64,000 bases of DNA from Epiperipatus broadwayi (Eukaryota; Onychophora; Udeonychophora; Euonychophora; Peripatidae): the NCBI GenBank assembly GCA_028023455.1, contig JAQFVV010006640.1, forward strand, positions 264,001-328,000, read 5' to 3'. Both the position numbers and the translations under genes were made by a program. The notes below the pieces were generated by a model, which ran no database searches, was not told where the DNA came from, and was given only the letters and a program-made list of their open reading frames with translations. Below are positions 41,252-53,360 of the stretch, one piece after another (position 1 is the first letter of the stretch; every line of letters starts with the position of its first letter).

Positions 41252-42094
41252 TTAACTTTTGTCCGGTGGTTCTTTTACTCTTTTTATTAATTTTCTGAAA
41301 TAAGTTCCTTCCCCTCTCTTATATTTTACCTGCCTAGAATTTATGATTTTGTCTCTTTCCCATTCTGTTTTGCTTTCTAGCGTATATACCTGAATCTTTT
41401 TCTTAACAAAACTTCCCAATTCTTCATCTTTTCCTACTTTATTTTTAGTCATATCAACACTAGTAAATGGCAACACTTCATTTCCCACAGACTTTTTATG
41501 TGCCTTGAATAAGATTGCTTTATAAATGGCTTTTATTTCTGTTTTAAAATTATATTCTGAAAATTTTTCCTTAGTTTTAAACCCCTGTTCATAACTAACA
41601 GTTATTTTATTCAACTCATTTTTACCCTCTTGAGGTAACTTATAACTGTCTCCAAGATTTTCTTTTTCCTCCATACTATCTATCTCTTTCCACTCTCTAC
41701 TTATTTCAAACTTTATTTCCACCCTCTCTGTCCTAGTACTCTCCTGTGCTACTTTAATTTCTATATCTTTTATGACTACTTTTTCTACTTCCTGACTCTC
41801 TTTACTCATCTCATTTTTCAAATCCTTTTCCATCTCCACTTCTTTTTGTACTCCCTGAGTTTCTTCTACTTTTCCTATCATTTCTCTTCTCATTTCTTTC
41901 ATTTCTGCTCTCAGATCCTCCAGTATTGTTTGTTGACTCTGTTTTATTTTTATATTTTGTTTTGTCATCTCCAATATTAACCTTATCAACATCTGTGTCT
42001 CGCTCTCTTCTTTTTCTACTATATGGGGATATTTAAATGAAACAGGGCTCTCTTCCAAACCTGCCACCCTGTTGCCTTCTTCTTTACCTTCCAT
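41252..42094 (-). CDS. Coiled-coil, Gag-like protein of the LTR element
   Basis: A 280-codon frame from ATG at 42092-42094 to the stop at 41252. The protein is hydrophilic and very rich in Glu and Lys. Residues about 30-115 form a long predicted coiled coil (MTKQNIKIKQSQQTILEDLR followed by heptad-like E/K/M repeats). The C-terminal third is basic. I see no zinc knuckle, capsid major-homology region or catalytic motif. Position between two LTRs, directly after the likely 5' LTR and leader, suggests a divergent Gag or a structural protein of a non-autonomous element. It is intact and lies on the same strand as the host SLC23 gene. Function beyond this is not shown by the sequence. Confidence 0.6.
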   Translation of the reverse strand: MEGKEEGNRVAGLEESPVSFKYPHIVEKEESETQMLIRLILEMTKQNIKIKQSQQTILEDLRAEMKEMRREMIGKVEETQGVQKEVEMEKDLKNEMSKESQEVEKVVIKDIEIKVAQESTRTERVEIKFEISREWKEIDSMEEKENLGDSYKLPQEGKNELNKITVSYEQGFKTKEKFSEYNFKTEIKAIYKAILFKAHKKSVGNEVLPFTSVDMTKNKVGKDEELGSFVKKKIQVYTLESKTEWERDKIINSRQVKYKRGEGTYFRKLIKRVKEPPDKS

Positions 42095-42269
42095 TTTTAC
42101 TCACGTTTAACTCACTATACTAACTTTTTTTTTTTTTAAACATAAATCTCAAAGCAAATAAACGCAATTTATTTATATGCAAGAAGACAATGAACTATTT
42201 TTATTACTTTTAAATTCGAAAATTTACTCCGAACGATTTTTTTTTTGTTTAAACAACAACAACAAAAAA

Positions 42270-42507
42270 ACTCTATTTATTATTTATGTCATATGAAAAA
42301 GACGAACTATATATATTTAACTCTTCAAAAAAAATTAACTCCAACAGACTTTTTAGAAAATACGCTATTTATTGTTTATTTATTTATGTCATATGAAAAA
42401 GATGAAGTATATATATTTAACTCTTCAAAAAAAATTAACTCCGACAGACTTTTTTAGAAAATACACTATTTATTGTTTATTTATTTATGTCATATGAAAA
42501 AGACGAA
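42270..42507 (+). repeat. Short tandem array, about 100-bp unit, 2.3 copies
   Basis: TTATGTCATATGAAAAAGA recurs at about 42285, 42385 and 42486, with the shared downstream words ATATATATTTAACTCTTC and GACTTTTTAGAAAATAC. It lies between the interior ORF and the right LTR, in the presumed 5' leader. Confidence 0.88.
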
Positions 42508-42681
42508 ACCCCGTTCCACCAAACTGCTCCAACAATACATGCAATAATTCACAAAAATCGAACCTCTACCTACTAGATCTTGCCACTTACACCTGAAATC
42601 TTTCTCAACCACATAAACAAAATTTCACATGGGCTTGAAAACTCGGAACCTCCAAGTTGACTTGCCAAAAATTACTATATA

Positions 42682-44590
42682 TGTAACGGGAAAAAAATCT
42701 TTGAGATTCACATATACTGACCCGGGGGCGCCACTAGTCCGAAAATAGGAACTAGACTTTTATTTTAGGGTGGACAGGATATGTGAATCAAAAGGCACCG
42801 AACTACAATCAGGGAGGAACAAGATATCTTAAATATTATTTAGACAGTTGAGAAATCAAAGCACAAAAACAAACGTCAGCCAAATTAAGATTAAACAATT
42901 TATTAATTTTATTAAATGTTGTGCAATAGAGTGAAGACATCTAGCCACAAATATAAAAGTGACTTATGTTAACATACGCATATTTACCAGAGAGTGCACA
43001 AGAGTACGACAAACATGAAGGCATTAAACATTTTGGCAATAAAATTCTCTCACTTAAAATATAAGAAATGGTTAGGATAATGTCTTCTTGCTGGCCAGTT
43101 GTAAAATTACCAAAAACAAACAACAACCCTAGCTTCCTGAATCAGGGATAATAAAACAGTTACTGTCCCATCGGAAATCGACGAAACCAGCACGGACATC
43201 TGAGCAGTAATATTCTAATTACTGTTGTTAAAATGCCACAGGACTGCTGTGCGTAATACTACATTCAAAGTAAATGTGGTTGATCTCACCTACAAGACAG
43301 CAATGGATATTTGATTATGATCTTACGTAATCCAGAAAGAAATAGACTATTTTCAGACAACCCGAAGAAATAACTTGACAAATAGCCAGCAAAAAATTTT
43401 GTCGTTTGCACAAACAGCGCAAACGAAACCTGTTTAAAGATTCTTTATTGTACAACTAAGGGCAGGTAAATAAATAAAGATTACGAAAACTGCCAATGTG
43501 TTTTGTAATAGTTAACAAAATAATCAGGTATATGTTAAACATATAAAATACAATCAACTTATGCACCCCCTGATAAACGAAAATTGCAAACAAACTTGGA
43601 ATCTTAAAACTAAGATTCCAAGACAAACTTTAAATACTAGAAAAGAGTGCATACAGATAATAAATAATTAAAAAAAAACAATTAATACCATTTTAAAACA
43701 TATTTTTCGTTAGATTGAGTGGAGATTTAATTAAACGCAATTTATTTGCTATGGCTAGAATAGGAAAAAGTTTAGCTTACGGTAAGGCAGAGTCCTAGTG
43801 ATTTAGTGATGAGTGCACACTTTTGATAATAGTTCATCTTTCAGGTCCTTTGCCAGTGGCAAGATAGAGGTAGTGTTTACTTTAGAGGTTCATGGCATGA
43901 CTGAAGAAGAGCTAGTAGGCGTGGGTCTGTCCTTTGTTTAAATTAAACCAGACATTCTAATGATGGCAAAACTCACAGCGGTGGATTTTGACATCTTGCA
44001 CAGCAACAAAGTTTGTCAATAACTATTTCTGTTTTTAGCAGACAATTCTACATCTGAACAGCAAAACTATCTGACTCTTTGCAGGCCATAATCCAAGTGT
44101 GTATCTAATAATGAATCTATTCTCTCCTCAAAAATTGGCGGGCTCTCTTTGCCTCGCTACATTTCCCACGAAAAACTTTCATTAATGTCCATTCTATATT
44201 TCAGGCAAGGCAAATATTAATTTCCCACTCAATCTAATTTAAGAATTCCAACCAGAGATAATTGAAACAAAAACGACAAATATAAAACTAAATCTACGCT
44301 TTTTTTTTTTTTAGAATTAACTTTAAAAATATGACTAAAATAAAAGCAACAGGAATATATAATTAGCAAGCTTGCCTGTTTTTAATCAAATTGATTAAAA
44401 CAGATGATGAAAGTAAACTATTTTACAATCACTTTTATAAACCTTAAATAATCTATTTTAAAATATAAATGCATATGTGTTTTAAATAATAATAAAAAAA
44501 ATTGAGCATTAGACATTTAATGAAAACGAAGTTGTTTTCCCTTTTTAATTTTAGTAATAAAACCATTGAATCGGAAATCAATCCGGCTCA
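42682..44590 (-). repeat. LTR, right copy (1909 bp)
   Basis: Partner of the LTR at 39132-41021, with the same termini and order of motifs. If the element is minus-oriented this is the 5' LTR that would drive transcription of the interior ORF. Confidence 0.9.
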
Positions 44591-44800
44591 ATATATAACA
44601 AATAACAAATATTTATTTATTTATTTATTTATTTTTATGGAATATGTGTTATTTGTTATATATATATATTATTTTATTTTAGTGTGCCTTGAAAAAGACT
44701 ATATAAAATAGTCGAAACCGTTGGATTTTTTCTTTCTTCATGTAATAGTCATATAAAAAACAAGTTTTAAAAAGGAGTTAGTTTGTTTTATTTCTATTTA
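44591..44800 (-). repeat. Remaining loop and right arm of the split foldback/MITE
   Basis: This holds the short end of the left arm, an ATTT-repeat loop (about 44610-44635) and the right arm (about 44647-44800), complementary to 38996-39131. The central word GACTATATAAAATAGTC is itself palindromic. Confidence 0.86.
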
Positions 44801-44910
44801 AAGTTAAAGAAAATTTTTATTTGAGATTTATATTTATAAATTTTTATGGACGCTTCTCAGAAATATACGTATAGTTTATACACATATGATGAAAAAAACA
44901 GGATGAAACA

Positions 44911-44975
44911 TGGGTTAAGTGGTAGAACAGTGACGCTCGATCTTGGGCTAAGATCAACTGCTACAATAGTATCAT
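44911..44975 (+). mobile_element. tRNA-like relic
   Basis: GGGTTAAGTGGTAGAACAGTG resembles a tRNA A-box/D-arm and GGGCTAAGATCAACTGC follows where an anticodon arm would be. No clear B box. Weak SINE relic. Confidence 0.3.
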
Positions 44976-45366
44976 GAACTAATATCATCAGTTTTAGAAA
45001 TCGTTTTATCAAAATTAAAATTAAAAAGATTTTTCATCTTGAAATTTAATTGAATATTTTAAAGAGATTATTAAGACTGTATAAATTAACAGCATCCATG
45101 TTAGAAAAGTTTATTAAACAAAATCATTTTTCTTTTTTTTATATATATTTTATCCTGTTTTACGTTGTATGGGTGACTTTTTAAATCTTTCTTTTTTTTA
45201 ATTGATATTTGGTAATGAAAAATGTTTCATGTAAAATTTATGATTTTATTATACATTGTAAAATGCTGTAACGAATAATATAAAAATTATAAAGTAACAC
45301 CTCATTATTAATACAAAAATCACTTTAATAATCGTAATAATAGTAGTAACTAATAAACAATCTTAC

Positions 45367-45524
45367 CTGCAACCAAATGTTACTTGTAAAAATGTAACTA
45401 TTCCTGAGACAAATATTAAAGTACATATAATTTCTCCTTTTGCCACAAAATTATCTTCTATACATAAAGATTTGGATAAAAACAGTGGAGAAGAAATTGT
45501 AGCTCCAATCATGGTAAGAAAATG
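45367..45524 (-). CDS. SLC23: SLC23-family transporter, internal exon (TM1-TM2)
   Basis: The exon is 158 nt (52 codons plus 2 bases), following acceptor ttacag and ending ...GGTTGCAG before donor gtaaga. It opens HFLTMIGATISSPLFLSKSL, matching SLC23 'HYLTMFGGTIAxPLFLAxAL', and ends TFLQVTFGC-R, matching 'TLLQTTFGxR'. The leading H completes the TM1 Q-H motif begun in the exon at 54105. Two hydrophobic segments are visible: about residues 1-16 (rest of TM1) and 31-49 (TM2), with a short charged loop (CIEDNFVAKGE) between. The split Arg codon (AG|G) joins the exon at 27415. The donor lies about 18 kb from the next acceptor. Frame and splice sites are intact and nothing suggests a pseudogene. 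Confidence 0.94.
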
Positions 45525-45988
45525 CTGTAATAATTATTTAATATTGATTTTTTTAATATATTAGAATATATATATATATCTCAAAGTATGATGTATCGGA
45601 AATTTATTATAAATATAATTAAAAGTCGAAAACTACTATAATCCTCAAATATCATTTACATTAATACAATTCACACAAACACTCCACATACATGTATTAT
45701 TTAAAACAATTTATATAAATACAAAATAGAATGTAATTTCAACTAGAATACATTAACAATAAATCATTTTATTAATTAATATAAAGTATAAATTAAATAA
45801 AACAATTTAATTAAATGAAAAACAAACACATTCAGATATATATATAATTTAATCTTTAATTCAAAAAATCTTATATACTTCCAAGACTGAGAATAAACTA
45901 ATTTTTTTTAATTAAATATTAAATGATTTATTGTTATATTGTTTCTTATGTCACAAATATTAATGACAGAGATTTAGTTTATTATACC

Positions 45989-46632
<644 letters not shown>

Positions 46633-47950
46633 CTCAGTCTTTAAACAAATTATATCATTTTATTAATTATCTCTCAATCATCAAGATAGATTCCTAGTGA
46701 GTTATCACTTTTAAATTTATATTTAGATTAAATCTTTACAAGCATAATCTATCTATTAACTTGATTTATACTTTTCTGATTAGTATAATTATTTTGTATA
46801 GAGCTGTTTAAAATAATTGCTGAAACAACATATTTCCTACCTAATAATGCAATCTTATCTTTTTTTAAAAAAGCAGTGTTTGTTTCGTTTTTTAGAAAAG
46901 GGGTTTATAGTTTAAGTTTACATCATTAGACTATTATTTAACTCTCTTTATATTAAATATGTTGTGTAAATCTGTGTTTTATAAAATATTATAATAGCTT
47001 CTAAAAATAAATAGAACTTAAAAGCCATACTTTCCAATAGATGAGATGGTAATTACTTCTGATAGTTATTTTAACAGAGTTTACTTCTTCCTTAAGGTGC
47101 AAGTTATGAATATGTAATCATTAAAATCAGTCAACACTTAGACAATCCCAAAATTAATAACAATTAACAATCTCAACCTGCTGTTAAGGCAACCTCTTTT
47201 TAACAGTAATGAGGGTTATTCAGGTTTAGGAATATTTATCAATGTAAATTTTGTTTTGTGTTTTATCATTGCTAGATTAAATCATACATTATCAAAAAAA
47301 TTATAAATATCTCAAGTGATGACAAAAAAAAAATGAGTTGATAATATCAGAAAAATCAAACCACAAACTTCATTCTAAAAGAAATAAATGAATCTGATAA
47401 ATCTTTTGATGAAGTCATCATATAAATCATTGCAATAAAATTGAAATTAAAATAACTTTTTCAGGGATTCATTAAATTGCTTAAATGCTGAATATTTGCC
47501 AATAGAGCTACTAGAAACAACAGTTATATCTATTGCAATGAAACTGCTTATCAAGTGCAATACAAATCTAAATATAGTCGATTGTTAAAGTATACAATAC
47601 TAACTGTATCACCATGTTCTGGCAAAATATAAAAGTTGTTGGTTTAATTGTCTTTTTGTTCCATATAATCTTGAAGCTATTTAATAAATTCAATTTCATG
47701 AACGAGTATATTGTGTGCGACTCCTTTAGATATTACACTTTAGAATTCTTTGATACCCAATAAATTTTATCAGTATTATAATTTCTTTTTAACCAGATCT
47801 TCACTACCATATATTTAGTTGCAAGAGCCTCTGGATTGTACTAAAAAGTAAAAATTAACAGAAATTATGTCAACTTTTTCCAATGCAAATAAATTATCAA
47901 TAGATGGAAGTTTGAAAAATAAAACATCTTAGAAGCATCAAGTGTGATAT

Positions 47951-48020
47951 AATGCAGTGGTAGAAAGTGAGTTTGTGGATCTAAGATCCTTGAATCCAAT
48001 CTAGTTTTGAACTTCTGGTG
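47951..48020 (+). mobile_element. Decayed tRNA-like SINE
   Basis: AATGCAGTGGTAGAAAGTGAG resembles an A-box/D-arm, and AGATCCTTGAATCCAATCT resembles a B-box/T-arm (GxTCxAATCC) at tRNA spacing. No target duplication seen. Confidence 0.5.
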
Positions 48021-49567
48021 TTCAACTTTTTATAAACTCGAGCAATAAAATTATTCAATTATTATTTTTAAAAGGATTAGTTAGATTATACTAAGAAAAA
48101 TTTAATGAAATGTGTTTAATTTTACAAAATTGATGGTTTTTCTTTTTTATAAAGGTAGAGTTTACAAATAGAATTCAATTGTAAATTAAATTGATTATCA
48201 ACTATTATTTTATTTTTTCCAAGTCTGATCGATTTCATTTTTAAAAATGATAATATTAATTTCAACATTTTTGCAAAGAATTTTATAATTCAGATTTGTT
48301 TCTCTTTCTCTTTTAATATTAGGAAAGAAAAACTGTTAACAGGAATTATTGAATATAATATATATTTTAGGAATATTAATAGAGGGGTATTTTTTAATAA
48401 TAATGATAATCTCCTACGAACGTTTCAAAATGGATATTTGGTTGTCAATGACTTTGTTAAGTCTTTTTGTCCCATGTATTAAAATGTTTTTTCTTGATTT
48501 GGAATGATTAAATGTTAAAGGTTTACAAGTAGACTTTATAGGGCATAATCTTATCTATCATATATGCAATATAAAACAACAAATTTAGCTAAGCTCAATT
48601 TTAATTAACCATCAAACAAAATGAATCTCATTTTGATATCACCAAAAACTTATACTGAAAAACAATGTTATACACGCATATGTACTATCCTATTCGTTTA
48701 TGTTATGGTTAGCTTTATATATCAAATTCAACAATATAAGCTATAAATAAACAATTAATTATCACCAAACATATTAGGTAATAACAACTAATCCTAAATT
48801 CAAAAATTTTTATAATTAAATGATTATCTTTTTTGGTGATTTTATATGCATAGTAAATAAAGATATTCATGAAGGAGGTAGACAAGATATATTTCTAAAC
48901 CTTTCTGCAATTCTCTTAAATGACTTCTACAACTAGATCGAGATTGGAATACTACTAATATTAACAAATAGTTAGATAATTCCAAAATATATGTTTATAC
49001 CCATATGTATGTCACAAAATATATTCATTATCCAAAAAAAAAAAAAACAACTTATATATCACAAGCTGATCATTTAATAATTTTATCTGTCATTGAATAT
49101 AGTCCTTTAATTTCTGTAGCTGCAAATCTTTCTTTCTGAAACATTTCAATATTATGTCTAAGTGTAATTACGATTTATATGTTTTAAATTTTCTTCAATC
49201 GAGGTCAATGGACATTGTTCTTTTTTTTTTGTCCTTAATTCTTTTGTTAAAATTGTTTCTAGATTCAATGCAAGTACGAAGTTCATTTTTACTGCAGAAG
49301 TTCTTTTAAAAAAATCTTTTATATATCTAACGCAGAGGTGAGTTTTAATTAATAATGAAATGTTTTAAGTATAGATCAGTGTTTCCCAAAAGTGAGCAGT
49401 ACTACCCCCCAGTGGGCGGTGAAGACGTCTAGGGGGGGGTGATAGTGGGTTCAAAAGCATTTGGGCAACATTCAAGTGGTCTAGACTTTTCTCGAGATGC
49501 ATAGATCTCCGGCTTTAACTCACTGTCAAACAGCTAATTTTTACATTATTTTGCTGATTTATAGTTT

Positions 49568-49625
49568 ATTTTCCCTCATGTGTCATAGCATCAGTTGGGA
49601 AGTGAACCTGCTAACCGGGGACAAG
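49568..49625 (-). mobile_element. tRNA-derived SINE fragment inside the hAT-like element
   Basis: CTCATGTGTCATAGCATCAG and the following GGGAAGTGAACCTGCTAACC match the tail and B-box side of the SINE at 53522-53632 in the same orientation. The A-box half is missing. A copy near each end of the same transposon is notable. Confidence 0.72.
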
Positions 49626-49899
49626 AGGGTTTATGGCAAAAATATATTAAAAAAGGGGTTAGTCAGTAATTGCAAATGTTTTGTACATTTTTGATGGTTT
49701 TTCTCTCTCTATTAACACATTAAAAGGAATACAGATTATTGTTGTATGGCTAATTTTAAATTTTACTAATAGATAGAAGTGATCGTCCTGTGCATTATAT
49801 TTTTTGTTAAAAAAATAAAGTAATTTAAGACTAATATCAGCTGAGCGAATCTAAAAATTTGTCATATTTCAGATTTTTTTTTGTTTTGTTTTGAATCTT

Positions 49900-50100
49900 T
49901 TGTAAAGATGAAAAAAGCTATTTCCATTGTATTAAAATTGGAAGCTATATGTAAAATGGAACTCCATGAGGAATTAAAAGAGTCTGAGTGGAAAATAAAA
50001 GATAAAAAGATGTAAAAAGCTATATCAATTGTATTATGATCAATTATGCAAAAAATTGGAGATAATGGCTGTAATCGTGAAAGAGGAGTACTCAATTTGT
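49900..50100 (+). other. Weak transposase-like helix-turn-helix relic
   Basis: From the ATG at 49909 the frame reads MKKAISIVLKLEAICKMEL, resembling the start of CENP-B/Tigger-type HTH domains ('KRKxxSLExKLEIIxxxExG'). A partial second copy of the DNA follows at about 50010. The frame then breaks. The similarity is short and may be chance. Confidence 0.25.
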
Positions 50101-51310
50101 ATTGCCATAGGTGTGCTATAAAAGGTTTTCAGCAGGTGATGGGGGGTCTCTTCTGAGTTTATTGTTGTTGTGTTTTTTTTTTTTTTTGCTATGTTTTGTT
50201 TGCTGGGTGGTTAAGGGTTTGCTGAACTAAGAGAAATATTCTAATTGTAAAGCACTGGAGAACTTTATGAAAAAAGGCAGCGCTGAGTATAGCTTCAAAT
50301 TATAGTCTGTCCAGAATTGTGTAATCAACTCTTGGTTGGCTGCTGTCATTATTACAAAGATTTCTAGAGAAAGCAGAGAAATATAAAAGTAACTAAATTT
50401 TATCATTAAAATTTTAATGAAGTAAACTCCCAATGTTAGTGCACCAGCCAGACTCCTACACTGCTGTCATGTAGCCATAGATCTAGCTGATGACGACGAA
50501 CACCTTAATGCCTACATTTTTCTGTGAAGAAGGGAACCATCTCTGTCTTGTTGTCATGGTTTATAGTGCACTTAAAAGATCCTAAGTTCAGAGATGGTTA
50601 ATGGAAAGAAATCAGAAGGAAGCTGGATGGTATTATTATTTATTATCATTTATGTCTTATTGCTATAAATTTTATTATATATTTTATTATTATTTTTATT
50701 TTTCTATAAATTATTATTTGATTTTCCTACTATAAAACAGTTCTACCAAATTAATTTCTGGAATGCTTGTGTGTATGCCGAGGCGCATATATATATATGT
50801 TTGTTGTTGCTGTTGTTTGCTTTGTGTGAAATTATTATTATTTTTGTAATCTCTGTATGTGATTATTGAAAATTTATTGACATGCTGATTTGTTGTTCTT
50901 TTTTTTTTGTTTTGTTTTGTTGGCAGAGGTAGTTCCTTTTTAAAAGTGTTTTTTTTTTTTCAAAAGTGGCACATAAAGGTGAGGTTTAGGTTTAGACTTT
51001 CAAAGATATACCGCCTAAAACTTCGTCATACCAATTAGCAGAGTATTAGAGTTTTGGATAGGGAGAAATCAGAAATATAATCGATTTTGGTTTGATTTCA
51101 CTCATCTAAACTTAAATTTAATAACTTTAATTTTTTTTTTGTTTTTGATATTAAGTTTATGTTGATGCCTTATTCAGATGTGTGACATTGATATCATGCT
51201 ATATGTTGCTAAAAAATCAAGTCAGATGACCTAATTTTAATAAAGCTCCTATTTACAAATGTTATATATAGAGTAAGTTAAAAACAAACTCTTATGAAGC
51301 TTCAAAAATA

Positions 51311-51365
51311 CCCTCAACCTTAGGCCGCGGTTTCTGCCTCTAGCGTCATCAGTGAGGTGCTAGGG
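51311..51365 (-). ncRNA. Hammerhead ribozyme, array copy 1 (cleavage site mutated)
   Basis: The CTGATGA and GAAA cores are intact, but the cleavage dinucleotide reads CC instead of TC and the 3' half of stem I reads TAAGGT against ACCTCA, breaking pairs. Predicted inactive. Confidence 0.8.
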
Positions 51366-51679
51366 AATAAAAATACTAGAACTAGTCCAGCATTTTATCA
51401 ATGCCTAACTATTGAGAAGAAAATCTGAAACTTTCAGACATTTAAATGTCCAAAAATCCAGCTATCTAACTCAAATAGCCGTATGGGACTGAACTAAGTT
51501 CAGATACACCATATATTAATAGCTCTAGCAATATAAAATCGCCAAAGCATTAATAGCAAAAAACTAAAATTAAATTGATAAAAAATTAAGTCAGATGACC
51601 TAATTTTAATAAAGCTCCTATTTACAAATGTTATATATAGAGTAACTTAAAAACAAACTCTTATGAAGCTTCAAAAATA

Positions 51680-51734
51680 CCCTCAACCTCAGACCACGGT
51701 TTCTGCCTCTAGCGTCATCAGTGAGGTGCTAGGG
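51680..51734 (-). ncRNA. Hammerhead ribozyme, array copy 2
   Basis: On the minus strand, in order: CCCT, ACCTCA (stem I), CTGATGA, CGC-TAGAG-GCA (stem II, outer C-A mismatch), GAAA, CCGTGG (stem III), TC, then TGAGGT and AGGG closing stem I. The catalytic core is complete. Confidence 0.88.
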
Positions 51735-52048
51735 AATAAAAATACTAGAACTAGTCCAGCATTTTATCAATGCCTAACTATTGAGAAGAAAATCTGAAAC
51801 TTTCAGACATTTAAATGTCCAAAAATCCAGCTATCTAACTCAAATAGCCGTATGGGACTGAACTAAGTTCAGATACACCATATATTAATAGCTCTAGCAA
51901 TATAAAATCGCCAAAGTATTAATAGCAGAAAACTAAAATTAAATTGATAAAAAATCAAGTCAGATGACCTAATTTTAATAAAGCTCCTATTTACAAATGT
52001 TATATATAGAGTAAGTTAAAAACAAACTCTTATGAAGCTTCAAAAATA

Positions 52049-52103
52049 CCCTCAACCTCAGACCGCGGTTTCTGCCTCTAGCGTCATCAGTGAGGTGCTA
52101 GGG
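52049..52103 (-). ncRNA. Hammerhead ribozyme, array copy 3
   Basis: On the minus strand: ACCTCA pairs with TGAGGT (stem I), with a distal CCCT/AGGG helix across an AGC/TG internal loop. CTGATGA, stem II CGC/GCA around TAGAG, GAAA, palindromic stem III CCGCGG and cleavage site TC are all present. The predicted cut lies after the C at minus-strand position 52061. Exactly 369 bp from copies 2 and 4. Confidence 0.9.
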
Positions 52104-52417
52104 AATAAAAATACTAGAACTAGTCCAGCATTTTGTCAATGCCTAACTATTGAGAAGAAAATCTGAAACTTTCAGACATTTAAATGTCCAAAAATCCAGC
52201 TATCTAACTCAAATAGCCGTATGGGACTGAACTAAGTTCAGATACACCATATATTAATAGCTCTAGCAATATAAAATCGCCAAAGCATTAATAGCAAAAA
52301 ACTAAAATTAAATTGATAAAAAATCAAGTCAGATGACCTAATTTTAATAAAGCTCCTATTTACAAATGTTATATATAGAGTAAGTTAAAAACAAACTCTT
52401 ATGAAGCTTCAAAAATA

Positions 52418-52472
52418 CCCTCAACTTCAGACCACGGTTTCTGCCTCTAGCATCATCAGTGAGGTGCTAGGG
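52418..52472 (-). ncRNA. Hammerhead ribozyme, array copy 4
   Basis: CTGATGA, GAAA and TC are intact and stem II is a fully paired TGC/GCA. Stem I has one mismatch (TGAAGT against ACCTCA). Stem III is CCGTGG. Probably competent. Confidence 0.87.
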
Positions 52473-52979
52473 AATAAAAATGCTAGAACTAGTCCAGCAT
52501 TTTATCAATGCCTAACTATTGAGAAGAAAATCTTAAACTTTCAGACATTTAAATGTCCAAAAATCCAGCTGTCTAACTCAAATAGCCATATGGGACTGAA
52601 CTAAGTTCAGATACACCATATATTAATAGCTCTAGCAATATAAAATCGCCAAAGCATTAATAGCAAAAAACTAAAATTAAATTGATAAAAAATCAAGTCA
52701 GATGACCTAATTTTAATAAAGCTCCTATTTACAAATGTTATATATAGAATAAGTTAAAAACAAACTCTTATGAAGCTTCAAAAATACCCTATTAATGCTT
52801 TGGCGATTTTATATTGCTAGAGCTATTAATATATGGTGTATCTGAACTTAGTTCAGTTCCATACGGCTATTTGAGTTAGATAGCTGGCTTTTTGGACATT
52901 TAAATGTCTGAAAGTTTCAGATTTTCTTCTCAATAGTTAGGCATTGATAAAATGCTGGACTAGTTCTAGTATTTTTATT

Positions 52980-53034
52980 CCCTAGCACCTCACTGATGAT
53001 GCTAGAGGCAGAAACCGCGGTCTGAGGTTGAGGG
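52980..53034 (+). ncRNA. Hammerhead ribozyme, inverted copy 1 (best preserved)
   Basis: Positions: CCCT 52980-52983; ACCTCA 52987-52992; CTGATGA 52993-52999; stem II TGC 53000-53002 with loop TAGAG and GCA 53008-53010; GAAA 53011-53014; stem III CCGCGG 53015-53020; TC 53021-53022; TGAGGT 53023-53028; AGGG 53031-53034. Every core nucleotide of a type I hammerhead is present and every helix pairs. The last A of GAAA pairs with the T of TC, as in known hammerheads. Stem III is only three pairs with a 2-nt loop, so as in newt-type minimal hammerheads it may act best as a dimer. Confidence 0.93.
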
Positions 53035-53360
53035 TATTTTTGAAGCTTCATAAGAGTTTGTTTTTAACTTACTCTATATATAACATTTGTAAATAGGAGC
53101 TTTATTAAAATTAGGTCATCTGACTTGATTTTTTATCAATTTAATTTTAGTTTTTTGCTATTAATGCTTTGGCGATTTTATATTGCTAGAGCTATTAATA
53201 TATGGTGTATCTGAACTTAGTTCAGTCCCATACGGCTATTTGAGTTAGATAGCTGGATTTTTGGACATTTAAATGTCTGAAAGTTTCAGATTTTCTTCTC
53301 AATAGTTAGGCATTGATAAAGGCATTGATAAAATGCTGGACTAGTTCTAGTATTTTTATT

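Larger units (their letters stand above)
39132..44590 (-). mobile_element. Non-autonomous LTR retrotransposon (two 1.9-kb LTRs, one ORF)
   Basis: Two long direct repeats (39132-41021 and 42682-44590) flank a 1.66-kb interior. Both begin TGTAA(T/C)GGGA and end GGCTCA or AGCTCA, so they have the TG...CA ends of LTRs on either strand. The only sizeable frame, at 41252-42094, is on the minus strand, which suggests that orientation. No protease, reverse transcriptase, RNase H or integrase is present, so it would depend on another element. Insertion into the AT-rich arm of a foldback (38996-44800) is clear, but the AT-repeat context hides the exact target duplication. The primer-binding site and polypurine tract are not convincing. 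Confidence 0.85.
27416..45366 (-). other. SLC23 intron, 18 kb, filled with repeats
   Basis: This is the intron between the exons at 27253 and 45367. It contains tRNA-like and inverted repeat copies (29124/35532), the compound repeat 31267-31918, SINE pieces (32521, 33985), a local duplication (35336-35930), and the LTR retrotransposon nested in a foldback (38996-44800). 36000-38460 holds moderately GC-richer, decayed repeat-like sequence that I could not assign. 27420-29100 and 29220-31250 show nothing recognisable. Confidence 0.85.

Noticed and set aside
50485-50500. CTGATGACGACGAAC as another hammerhead core
   Set aside because: It has GAAC rather than GAAA, no room for stem II, and no complementary stem I flanks.
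52401-52604. 67-codon ORF in the 369-bp monomer
   Set aside because: Present only as a by-product of one monomer copy; other copies have changes that alter or stop it, and it overlaps the antisense of the ribozyme.
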